A stretch of 64,000 bases of DNA from Variovorax paradoxus (GTDB taxonomy: Bacteria; Pseudomonadota; Gammaproteobacteria; Burkholderiales; Burkholderiaceae_C). The DNA is taken from NCBI RefSeq assembly GCF_029919115.1, contig NZ_CP123990.1, positions 5,746,676 through 5,810,675 of the forward strand, read 5' to 3'. The position numbers and the translations under genes are program-made. Below the pieces are notes generated by a model. The model was not told the origin of the DNA and did not search any database. It was given only the letters and a program-made list of their open reading frames with translations. Positions 37,301-46,200 of the stretch are shown one piece after another (position 1 is the first letter of the stretch; each line of letters opens with the position of its first letter).

Positions 37301-40300
37301 AGCCGCCTACTTGGCCGGCCAGTTCCATGGCAACGACTCGCTCGATGGCGGCGCGGGCGACGACCGGCTGTTCGGCATGGGTGGCGACGACGTGCTTTTA
37401 GGCGGCGACGGCAACGACTATCTGAGCGGCGACGGCAATCTCGTGGACGTGGCGCTCGAGTTCAACGGCAACGACACGCTCTACGGTGGCGAAGGCGACG
37501 ACACCCTGATGGCCGGTGACGGCGACAACTATCTCTCCGGCGACGACGGCAACGACACGCTCTGGGGGGGCAGCGGAGACGATGTGCTGCTCGGCGGCGA
37601 CGGCAACGATTTCATCCGCTCCGGTTCCGGAAACGACATGATGAACGGCGGCGCTGGCAGCGACTTCTATTACGTCGCGCTTGGCAGCGGCACCAAGCAC
37701 ATCGAGGACGTGGAGGACGGCAGTTCGAATGTCCTGGTGCTCGAGGGCGGCTTCAATCTCGGCGCGGTGCGTCTGTCGCTGGGGTCGCTGGTGATCGGCG
37801 ACGCCTCCGGCAGCACGCAGATTCACTTGGACGGCGTGGACTACGACGACCTGGCAGGTACCTCGCCAATCGACGAAGTGCAATTTTCCGATGGCAGCCG
37901 GATGACGATCGCACAGCTGATCGAGGCGGTGCCGATCGATCTTCCCGTCACCGAGCAAGCTGACTTCGTGCAGGGAACTTCAGGCCGCGAAGTCATCAAC
38001 GCCCTGGCTGGCGACGACATGTTGGACGGGCGGGCCGGCAACGACCTGCTCGATCTCGGCGCAGGCAACGACATCGCCTATGGGGGCGAGGGCAGCGATA
38101 CCGTCACGGGTGGGGAGGGCGATGACCTCATCTTCGGCGATGGCGGGGCAGACGAACTCGACGGAGGCAACGGCGATGACCGGATCGCCGGCGGCTCGGG
38201 CAACGACGTGATCGCTGGCGCTTCCGGGGCCGACGTGCTGGTCGGCGGCGAGGGCGGCGATGCGATGACGGGCGGCGACGGAAACGACGTGATCGCGGGC
38301 GATGCGGGTGCGGATACCCTCGAAGGCGGCCTCGGCGCGGACGTGCTCGCAGGTGGCGAGGACAACGATATCCTTCTTGGAGGTGGCGACGACGATCAGC
38401 TGGCGGGTAATGCCGGCAACGACCAGTTGGACGGCGGTGCAGGCAACGACGTTCTGGTGGGCGGCGCCGGAAACGACCGTCTTGACGGCAACCTCGGTGC
38501 CGACGAATTGTCCGGCGGCGCCGGCGATGATGAATACCATGTCGACAACGTTGGCGACGTCGTCAGCGAGGCACAGGACGAAGGCCGCGATGGCGTCTTT
38601 ACCGGCATCAACTACGTGCTGGGCGAAGACCTCGAAGACTTGCGCATCCTGCAAGGCTCGCAGGCCACCCATGCGACTGGCAATGGGGCGGACAACGCAA
38701 TCGTGGGCAACAACATCCTTGGCAGCACGCTGCTCGGTATGGCAGGCAACGACATCATCGACGGCGGCGCCGGCAACGACCTGCTGGACGGGGGCGAAGG
38801 CACCGATGTGCTCGCAGGCTTCACCGGCGACGACGAGTATCGTGTGGACAACGCTGCCGATCAGGTCAACGAGGGTTTCTCGAGCGGGATCGATGCCGTG
38901 ATCTCCACCGTGAGCTACGCGTTGTCGAGCAATGTGGAGAACCTCACGCTTACAGGTCCCAAGGCTCTGGACGGCACCGGCAATGCGCTGGCCAACGTCA
39001 TCACTGGCAACGCGCTGGACAATGCACTCCATGGTGAGGGTGGAGACGACAGTCTCACCGGCGGCGCGGGCAACGATGCGCTCGATGGCGGCAGCGGCGC
39101 AGACGTGCTGGACGGCGGCGACGGTGACGACGTGTACATGGTCGACAACGCGCAGGACGTGATCCTCGAGGGAGCCGGTGGCGGAACCGATACGGTGGTG
39201 AGCGCGATCAGCTACGTGCTGGGTGCCGATCTGGAAAATCTCACGCTGGTCGGTCAGGATGCGCGCAACGGCGTCGGCAATGCCGGCGACAACGTCATCG
39301 TGGGCAACGAAAACGAAAACCGCCTGGACGGGGGTGGAGGCGAAGACCGGCTCGAAGGTGGCCTGAACAACGACACCTACGTGGTCGACAGTGCAGGCGA
39401 TGTGGTGATGGAGCTCGAGGACGAAGGATTCGATACGGTGGAGATCGGCAGAAGCTTCTCCGTCTCGGAGATCGCGAACATCGAGAACGTGACCTTGACC
39501 GGCACGCTCGACATCGATGCCACGGGCGACGATGGCAACAACGTGCTGATCGGCAACGCTGGCAACAATGTGCTCGATGGCGGCCTCGGCGACGACATCA
39601 TGGAGGGCGGCGCGGGCGACGACACCTACTTTGTCGATGAAAACGACAACTGGGTGACGGAGTACCAGGACGAAGGCGTCGACACGATCGTTCGCAACTA
39701 CGACACCACTTACATCCTCGATAACAACGTCGAGAACCTGACACTTGCGGGCACTGTCTACCGGGGCAACGGCAACAACCTCGACAACGTCATCACCGGC
39801 AACGATGCCGACAACAATCTCCTGGGCCTTGGCGGCAACGACACGTTGATCGGTGGCGCGGGCGCAGACGCGCTGTTCGGTTCGGAAGGTCAGGACATGC
39901 TGATCGGCGGCACTGGCGACGACTACTACGAGATTGACGATGCCGGCGACGCCATCGTCGAGAACGCCGGCGAGGGCGACGACTTCGTGCGCTCCTCGAT
40001 CAGCTGGGCCTTGGGCGCGAACGTCGAAAGACTCGCGCTGGACGGCGCGGACGATCTCTACGCCACGGGCAACAGCCTCGCCAACGGCCTCTGGGGCAAC
40101 GACGGCAGCAACATTCTCACGGGCGGACAGGGCAGCGACTTCCTGTCAGGCGGAGCGGGTGACGACATCTATGTGTTCAACGCGGGCGACGGACAGGACA
40201 CCATCGACAACACCGACGCGCTGGAATCGCTCGATACGCTGCGTTTCGGCGCAGGCATTGGCGAGAACGACCTGCTGGCCTTCCAGTCGGGCAGCCACAT

Positions 40301-42317
40301 CTTCTTCAAGATCAAGGGCACATCCGACCAGATCGCGTTCCTGGACTACTACGGCGCAAATTCGCAGAGCGGCGGAGTCACTCAGGACCACAAGATCGAT
40401 CACGTCGAGTTCGCCAATGGCACGGTTTGGGACCAGGCCATGATCCAGACCGTGGTCGATCGGGCCAACAACAATCACGCGCCCTCCGTCAACAGCTTCC
40501 TGCCGACGCTGAAGGCCAGCCAGGGCAACGCCTTCAGCTACGTGGTACCGGTCAGCACCATCACCGATCCCGACGTGTGGGACTCGGTCATCTACAGTGC
40601 GACGCTTCCCAACGGCGATCCGCTGCCATCGTGGTTGTCCTTCGACGCGCAGACGCGCATCTTCTCGGGCACGCCGGGTGCTGGCGATATCGGAAGCCTG
40701 CAATTCGTGCTCTGGGGTACCGACAACTATGGCGCCGGTACCGGCATCTATGTCAATCTGAGCGTCACGCCGCCCAATCAGGGGCCAGTCATTGCCGCGC
40801 CGCTGGCCGACCAGAGTGTGGCCGAAGGCACGGCGGTTAACTACACCGTGCCATCGGGCGCCTTCACTGATCCGGACGCGGGCGACAGCCTCAGCTATGC
40901 GGCCACGCTCTCGGATGGCTCGCCGCTGCCGTCCTGGCTCAGCTTCAATGCCAGCACGCGCAGATTCACGGGCACGGTCCCCATTGGCGCGCTTGAGCCC
41001 TTGAGCGTGCGAGTGACCGCGACCGACCAGGGCGGCTTGTCTATCCAGGACGTGTTCAGCATTGCGGTGACGGTGCAGAACCTCACGCTGAACGGCACCA
41101 CCTCGGCCGAAACCCTGACGGGCCGGTCCGGGAACGATGTCATCGATGGCAAGAGCGGCAACGACGTGCTGATCGGCAACGGAGGCAACGATCGGCTGAT
41201 CGGCGGAATCGGCAACGACACGATGAGCGGCGGCGCAGGGGACGACACCTACGTCGTGGATTCGGCCACCGATCTCGTGAACGAGAATGCGGGGGAGGGC
41301 ACCGACGCTGTTGAGTCGAGCGTGACATGGGTCCTGGGAACGAACGTCGAGAAGCTGACGCTGACGGGCACGGCCGCCATCAACGGCACCGGCAATGCAC
41401 TAGACAACGTGCTGACCGGCAACAGCGCCGCCAATACCCTGACAGGCAATGCCGGCCATGACGTGCTCGATGGTCTTGCCGGTGCCGACACGATGAAGGG
41501 CGGGACTGGCGACGACACCTATTACGTGGACAACGCCTCGGACGTGGTGACGGAAGTGGCCGGCGAGGGCAGCGACACGGTCCTGTCGACGCTGACGCAC
41601 ACCCTGGCGGCCAACGTCGAGAACCTGCGCCTCAACGCCACGGGGGCCATCAACGCCACCGGCAACACGCTGGACAACATCCTGTACGCGGGCGCCGGCA
41701 ACAACATCCTCAACGGCCTGGGCGGCCTGGACACCGCCTCCTACCTCTATGCGGGTTCGGCCGTGACCGTGAGCCTGGCCTCCACCAGCGCACAGGCCAC
41801 GGGGGGCTCCGGCAGCGACACGCTGCAGAACATCGAGAACCTCACCGGCAGCGGCTTCAACGACACCCTCACCGGCAGCGCTGTGGCCAATGTGCTCGAC
41901 GGCGGCGCCGGCAACGACGCGCTGACGGGGGGCGCCGGCAACGACACCTACCGCATGGGCCGGGGACAAGGCAGCGACACCATCGCCGAGAACGATGCCA
42001 CGGCCGGCAACACGGACGTGGCGCTGTTCGGCTCGGACATCGCGACGGACCAGCTGTGGTTCAGACAGTCCGGCAACAACCTGGAGGTGAGCGTCATCGG
42101 CACGAGCGACAAGTTCACCTTGACCAACTGGTACTTGGGCAACCAGTACCACGTGGAACAGTTCAGGACGAGCGACGGGCAGTTGCTGAGCGACAGCAAC
42201 GTGCAGAACCTGGTGCAGGCGATGGCGAGCTTCTCGCCGCCAGCGGCGGGGCAGACCACGCTGCCAGCGAACTACCAGAGCAGCCTGAGCTCGGTCATTG
42301 CCGCTAACTGGCAATGA
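34335..42317 (+). CDS. Giant RTX calcium-binding protein 1 (type I secreted, probably N-terminally truncated)
   Basis: About 2660 residues (2704 if the frame is read from 34203; further ATGs at 34215 and 34275). An N-terminal unique region of about 220 residues is followed by RTX nonapeptides (GGxGxDxLx). A Calx-beta-like block ([17 protein letters not shown] ...) comes next, then long RTX arrays including eight 46-residue super-repeats. Next are several ~120-residue units of the [14 protein letters not shown] type and two He_PIG/cadherin-like domains ([38 protein letters not shown]). The last ~120 residues ([17 protein letters not shown] ... [14 protein letters not shown]) match the second RTX protein and presumably hold the type I secretion signal. 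The usual ~400-residue N-terminus of protein 2 is missing, and a glucan-synthase remnant abuts, so the 5' end was probably lost. It is likely an extracellular adhesin or matrix protein. Confidence 0.85.
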   Translation: MDGGLFQANGQRQTFTLASAVALAGAKSANVDIRQSSYEDGINDHAFRTYVYQSSGFTLAQGATFVIEADGTRHIEDLAILPFNDDFDFESDSTSSKIGNGYLEPRIDPTGLGRKVVISFDPASKSAVPRVNYTAADFAADKQREIQTYHPATGLAHAAAEMPGLVEDLWTQGITRLLDSQGRVIFHGTAGGDSLGPSKFPSGLYAPLRTALNEKGIALFGGAGNDQLTGGSRNDYLAGGVNDDRLSGGIGNDTYVFQPGDGKDIVLDSDGLGEIVVGGTTLVGGGAAEYKLVGNKQVWTVGSGATEVIYTLDAGGRTLVITGALLGAGSQITVNNFDPSRAVGYLGIRLSTTSKVVLQQDLGPNPFADSAFDPATASGTVNISEGNGKTFVFYLNRPAKAGETLTLALSDLADKFQVILGDSTVPANGAVITLVPGQDRVLVSLIQVGDVEEDGSAQLSASFQDADGSVNSNAWEIALHDAGEAARTYNGDQRALIRGVEVDFEIQPGDPRYNTYKWVAASWGTDGTLNGGTAEADFNDVIDGSSGVDKINGLGGNDALDGLAGNDEINGGEGSDLIGGGSGSDVIHGGAGNDHIFGATGLNVFQRVSPDDQWVPPPGTTLVTQGSNWGVYNNGTNNTVVGGGSLAMDSDGDVMFGEAGDDSVNGGLGGDYLDGGEGDDQLWGHGGNDIIVGGAGADFLMGDGIKDLGFYETLDGTLHGNDFLDGGEGDDTLKGGGADDTLYGGMGADLLWGDDASEQKLEGGFHGEDYLDGEDGDDQLVGGGRDDTLYGGAGNDNIWGDDDSEGNLAGAFHGIDYLDGEEGDDQLIGGGKDDTLFGGDGADFLLGDDSESQLAGSFHGADWLDGEAGNDRLIGGGGDDTLYGGADDDVLVGDDQDESSLASEYHGNDQLDGGEGKDQLLGGGGDDMLYGGAGNDILWGDNEEQKLAGASHGSDYLDGGDGDDILVGGGGDDALTGGEGADELQGDAGAAYLAGQFHGNDSLDGGAGDDRLFGMGGDDVLLGGDGNDYLSGDGNLVDVALEFNGNDTLYGGEGDDTLMAGDGDNYLSGDDGNDTLWGGSGDDVLLGGDGNDFIRSGSGNDMMNGGAGSDFYYVALGSGTKHIEDVEDGSSNVLVLEGGFNLGAVRLSLGSLVIGDASGSTQIHLDGVDYDDLAGTSPIDEVQFSDGSRMTIAQLIEAVPIDLPVTEQADFVQGTSGREVINALAGDDMLDGRAGNDLLDLGAGNDIAYGGEGSDTVTGGEGDDLIFGDGGADELDGGNGDDRIAGGSGNDVIAGASGADVLVGGEGGDAMTGGDGNDVIAGDAGADTLEGGLGADVLAGGEDNDILLGGGDDDQLAGNAGNDQLDGGAGNDVLVGGAGNDRLDGNLGADELSGGAGDDEYHVDNVGDVVSEAQDEGRDGVFTGINYVLGEDLEDLRILQGSQATHATGNGADNAIVGNNILGSTLLGMAGNDIIDGGAGNDLLDGGEGTDVLAGFTGDDEYRVDNAADQVNEGFSSGIDAVISTVSYALSSNVENLTLTGPKALDGTGNALANVITGNALDNALHGEGGDDSLTGGAGNDALDGGSGADVLDGGDGDDVYMVDNAQDVILEGAGGGTDTVVSAISYVLGADLENLTLVGQDARNGVGNAGDNVIVGNENENRLDGGGGEDRLEGGLNNDTYVVDSAGDVVMELEDEGFDTVEIGRSFSVSEIANIENVTLTGTLDIDATGDDGNNVLIGNAGNNVLDGGLGDDIMEGGAGDDTYFVDENDNWVTEYQDEGVDTIVRNYDTTYILDNNVENLTLAGTVYRGNGNNLDNVITGNDADNNLLGLGGNDTLIGGAGADALFGSEGQDMLIGGTGDDYYEIDDAGDAIVENAGEGDDFVRSSISWALGANVERLALDGADDLYATGNSLANGLWGNDGSNILTGGQGSDFLSGGAGDDIYVFNAGDGQDTIDNTDALESLDTLRFGAGIGENDLLAFQSGSHIFFKIKGTSDQIAFLDYYGANSQSGGVTQDHKIDHVEFANGTVWDQAMIQTVVDRANNNHAPSVNSFLPTLKASQGNAFSYVVPVSTITDPDVWDSVIYSATLPNGDPLPSWLSFDAQTRIFSGTPGAGDIGSLQFVLWGTDNYGAGTGIYVNLSVTPPNQGPVIAAPLADQSVAEGTAVNYTVPSGAFTDPDAGDSLSYAATLSDGSPLPSWLSFNASTRRFTGTVPIGALEPLSVRVTATDQGGLSIQDVFSIAVTVQNLTLNGTTSAETLTGRSGNDVIDGKSGNDVLIGNGGNDRLIGGIGNDTMSGGAGDDTYVVDSATDLVNENAGEGTDAVESSVTWVLGTNVEKLTLTGTAAINGTGNALDNVLTGNSAANTLTGNAGHDVLDGLAGADTMKGGTGDDTYYVDNASDVVTEVAGEGSDTVLSTLTHTLAANVENLRLNATGAINATGNTLDNILYAGAGNNILNGLGGLDTASYLYAGSAVTVSLASTSAQATGGSGSDTLQNIENLTGSGFNDTLTGSAVANVLDGGAGNDALTGGAGNDTYRMGRGQGSDTIAENDATAGNTDVALFGSDIATDQLWFRQSGNNLEVSVIGTSDKFTLTNWYLGNQYHVEQFRTSDGQLLSDSNVQNLVQAMASFSPPAAGQTTLPANYQSSLSSVIAANWQ
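36486..37480 (+). repeat. Tandem ~46-residue super-repeats in RTX protein 1
   Basis: Eight consecutive units start with xHGxDxLDG and each holds RTX motifs, a WGDD/VGDD acidic loop and a short non-RTX linker (for example [12 protein letters not shown]). Unit length is about 140 bp. Related units occur in RTX protein 2. Confidence 0.8.
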
Positions 42318-42559
42318 AGCCATCGCGCGAAACCAGGGGGCCATGCGAGTGCTCGTCGTCCATCAGAAATTCTCTTGGCTCGCCGCTGAGCGACGAATGG
42401 AGCGACATCACGCCAAGCGCGCCAAGGCGCCGTCGGAAATCAGTCGCCGCCAAGCCGAAATCGCCGCGGTGCGCGAGGTGCACGCCAAGCTGGAGACCAC
42501 GGTGCTGATCGCCATACAGCGAGCGCGTACCCATGAAAAACCACCGATAGTCGAGTTAT
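42318..42559. other. Region between RTX protein 1 and the secreted small protein
   Basis: Short frames exist on both strands, including about 75 codons ending near 42304 on the reverse strand. None resembles a known family or has a clear start. Composition changes here towards lower GC. Confidence 0.4.
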
Positions 42560-43273
42560 ATGTTCATCTCAAAATTTATTGTGCTGCTTGCTTGTTTTTT
42601 ATTCCTTGACGCAAGCGCAGCCGGCAGCCAGTTCAACGCCCGACCGGAAACGCAAAAGCACACTGATTGCCTAGATAAATTGTGCCCAAGAGAAATTACT
42701 CCAAAGACCGGTCCTTCAGAGGTTGCCCTCAAATTGAACGGGCATTGGTTCATTGGCCCAAGGAAATATTTCAGTTCAGTCCGCAGTGCTGCCTCGTTCG
42801 AGTGGTGGGACCACAAGGCGCTCGACCCTTCCGAAAAACGCCCATCAGACGCGCAGCTCCTTGCGCTCGATGGAAAAGGATACGATCTTTCTGTTGAGAT
42901 ATTTCTGCGCTCAAATAGAAAACCACCCAGCAGCCATGGCATGTACGACTTGCTGATTGACGCCGAAAAAGAAAGCCGAGTGCTTAGCAAAACAACACTT
43001 CGTTCTGGTCTTGAGGTCTGGCGAGTTCAAGATCAGATCAATGGAGTCGCGCCGGGTCTTTGGTACGTCGCAACGCAGGTAAAGGACGACAATGGCTTGC
43101 CACCAGTGGTGTATTGCCGAGACAGCAACCCTAAATTCGATCGTTGCACAATGGGTTTTATGTGGCAAAAAGACATCTATGCTGACATTCGTTTTCGTGG
43201 AAAGCACGGATCTGACTGGCCCGAGATCTACAAAGAAATATTCCGCATTCTTCAGCTAATGAAAAGGGCATAA
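42560..43273 (+). CDS. Secreted hypothetical protein upstream of RTX protein 2 (possible immunity or accessory protein)
   Basis: The 237-residue protein has a signal peptide (MFISKFIVLLACFLFLDASA, cleavage near SAAGS). The mature part holds paired cysteines (CLDKLC; CRDSNPKFDRC) and ends KDIYADIRFRGKHG ... IFRILQLMKRA, reminiscent of periplasmic Tli-type immunity proteins, though I cannot assign a family. Its stop lies only 2 nt before the start of the RTX gene, so the two are certainly co-transcribed and probably coupled. The coding sequence is clearly lower in GC than the neighbourhood, suggesting horizontal acquisition. A role as immunity or helper for the RTX product is inference. Confidence 0.7.
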   Translation: MFISKFIVLLACFLFLDASAAGSQFNARPETQKHTDCLDKLCPREITPKTGPSEVALKLNGHWFIGPRKYFSSVRSAASFEWWDHKALDPSEKRPSDAQLLALDGKGYDLSVEIFLRSNRKPPSSHGMYDLLIDAEKESRVLSKTTLRSGLEVWRVQDQINGVAPGLWYVATQVKDDNGLPPVVYCRDSNPKFDRCTMGFMWQKDIYADIRFRGKHGSDWPEIYKEIFRILQLMKRA

Positions 43274-43275
43274 AA

Positions 43276-46200
43276 ATGACCGTACTGAGTGCACTCGAAC
43301 TCCAAACACTGGCATCCAAAGAGGTGCAGGCGCAGGCCGGACAGATCGGGTTTTGGCAAATCTACGAATGGCTGGCAGATTTGTTGGTGACCAAAGGTAT
43401 TCCGGGCTCTGACCCAACATTGATCTGGCTGCGCGGCGCAACTGAAGCCAATGCAGGCCGCGGTACGATGGCTGAATTAATTCGTACCTATACGGAGACG
43501 CAATATCAACTGCGTTATGGCGCCGCTGTTCCGAGTGGAAAGATGCAAGAGGCCTCTGACGCAGTCGCTCAGAACTTGCTGGATGACCTGCTCGGAAGAA
43601 ATCCACCTTGGCCAATTGGTCAAGTTCCCGATATCGATCGGATCGGCCAAGCCGACGCCACCGCTGTAGGAAGAGTGCTGTTTAACGCCGACCCCCTGGA
43701 TACTGCGGCCGAAGGGCAGCAGAATTCTGCGTGGGCCGGTGCTTTGCTGTTTGGTCCTTTGGGCAATGATCAGACGGGCCGGCTGACGAGCACGGGAAGC
43801 AGTACCAGCGGAGTCGATAGTCTCAATGACTTGCGCGATGTCCTGTACGCTGCCGTCTCCTACGCAGCTGGTCTCCAGGCCGCCAAGATTTTGTGGCCGG
43901 TCCAAGGTCCAGATCAGCGGGGACGTGACACCGCGACAATGACAGGGACTATCTTCGCTTATATCAGCGGAGGGGGCCCGGCAGGTGACTTGTGGGACAT
44001 GATCACTCTCGGCGCGACAGGCGCTGTCGGAAAAGTTTTGAAGGTCATCGGCGATGTAGGGCCCAACGCCTTCCTCGACATGCTGATGGGTGCTGTTGCA
44101 GGCAAGAGTCTGATTGGGAGCACCAATGACGCTAGCTTCTCCGGCAGAGCAAATACATTCTTTGGCGCGTATGGCGCCGAGATGCTGAAGGTCATCAGCG
44201 CAGAACTCCTTCCAACCAGCGCTTCTGCGCTAGCCGGCAAAGCTCGGACTGACGTCAATGCCCGCGCTGCGCTAGGGGCGCTGAGCATCATCAGCGTGCA
44301 AGTCAGCAGTGCCGTCGCAAGTCAATTCAATTTATACGATCCGGCAACAGGCCTGGGCATCACTCAGAACTGGATCAATGATCGTGCTGCCTTTACGGCG
44401 AATCTCTATACAAAGCTCAACGGACTAGGCGGGATCGTCAACGGAAGCGAGAACCTGCGCTTCTTCGACGCTGCAAGCAACACCGATGTGCTCGTGGGCG
44501 CAGGGAGTTTCCAGCGCAAGCACTATCTTTTCGGTGGGCAAGCCGCGGATGAGTTTAGCGGCCAAGGTCTCGAGGACCATTTGTACGGGGATGCCGGAAA
44601 CGACACATTGAAGGGACTTGGCGGAGACGACTACCTTCAAGGTGATGCAGGTGACGACATTCTCGAAGGGGGCTCCGGCAACGACATCTTGAGCGGAGGC
44701 AAGGACACCGACACATACAAATTCTCTGGCGTCTGGGATTCAGATACGGTCATCGATGCCGACGGGGTGATCGAAGTTGTCGGCAGGGGCCGTCTGACGG
44801 GTGGCGGCACCAAGAGGATCTCCAGCACAACCTGGCAGAGCGAAGACGGCCAGGTGACCTACAGTGTCGTGCAAGTGAATGACTCCCGGCGGGATCTCGT
44901 CATAGATGTGAAGGACGGAGAAAACGAGGGAAGCATCACCATCCAGAGCTGGAGTGAAGGCAAGTTTGGTATCAGCCTCGAAGGTGAGGTCGATTCGCCC
45001 CCGAACACAACTCTGTTCAACGGTGACTTCAAGAAGGCAGAGGACACCTCAAAGGCCCAATATGTGATCGGTGCCGATGGAAACTATGTTGCAGACGGTG
45101 AGGAGGTAGGCGCAGCCGATCAAATCACCGGTACGTCTGGAAGAGACCGCATCTTTGGACTTCTTGGCAACGACGCATTGCTGGGACGTGGAGGCGACGA
45201 TTACATCGACGGAGGTGAAGGTGCCGACGTGCTCATGGGTGGACTCGGCGCCGATACGCTTATCGGTGGCAGCGGCCACGACATGATTTACGGATCCAGC
45301 AGCGGTGCGCTGTACTACCCCGTATCGACCTACTATACCCCGCCCAGCCCGACTATGACCTATGGCTTCGGGCAAGGCTTCTCATGGCAGCAGCAGTCGC
45401 CCGGCGTCGACGAAGATGGATTCTGGCTTCGCTACCTTACTTCCACTGTTCAGCGAGATGCCGAAATCGAGGATGAGGGTAACTTTATCGACGCCGGAGG
45501 CGGGCTGGATTGGGTTCTGGCGGGCACGGGGTCGGATGTGGTGCATGGCGGAGACGATGCCGACGACATCTATGGGCTCGCCGGAAGGGACAAGCTATAC
45601 GGCGATGCCGGAGCCGATCGCATCTTCGGTGACGGATCGGTAGTCTCTGATCAAGAACTTATCAGAACCGATGCCACTCTCCACGGAGCCGACCTGATCG
45701 TTGGTGGTGGCGGCAACGATATCCTCATCGGCCAAGGAGGTGACGACACGCTCTACGGCGGCAATGATGACGACAAGGTGTACGGCGATGATCGCAACAC
45801 CGATGACACGCCAATCGCGATTCATGGCAAGGACTATCTCGACGGCGGCGCTGGCATCGACCAGTTATGGGGTGGAGGTGAAGACGACACCCTGTTCGGT
45901 GGCACCGAAAACGACAAACTGTGGGGCGATGACGAAACCGACGTCAAGCTGGTCGGCGCCGCTCACGGTGATGACCGGCTCGACGGCGAAGCTGGGGACG
46001 ACGAGCTTGTCGGCGGAGGCAAGGACGACGTTCTATACGGTGGAGCCGACAACGACAAGCTATGGGGCGACGCGAAGTCACCGGGCGCACTTGCAATTGA
46101 GTTTCAGGGCAACGACTTTCTTGACGGCCAAGAAGGGAACGACGATCTCTACGGAGGCGGTGGCAACGACCAGCTGTATGGTGGCTCTGGCGCCGACGTT

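Noticed and set aside
35718..42344. Several long reverse frames opposite the RTX genes and their periodic DNA
   Set aside because: They are produced by the repetitive GGxGxD coding; repeats are in coding frame and not CRISPR-like (no constant repeat with unique spacers).
42304..42534. Reverse frame next to the end of RTX protein 1
   Set aside because: Looks protein-like in part but no start, family or context; left as unassigned region.
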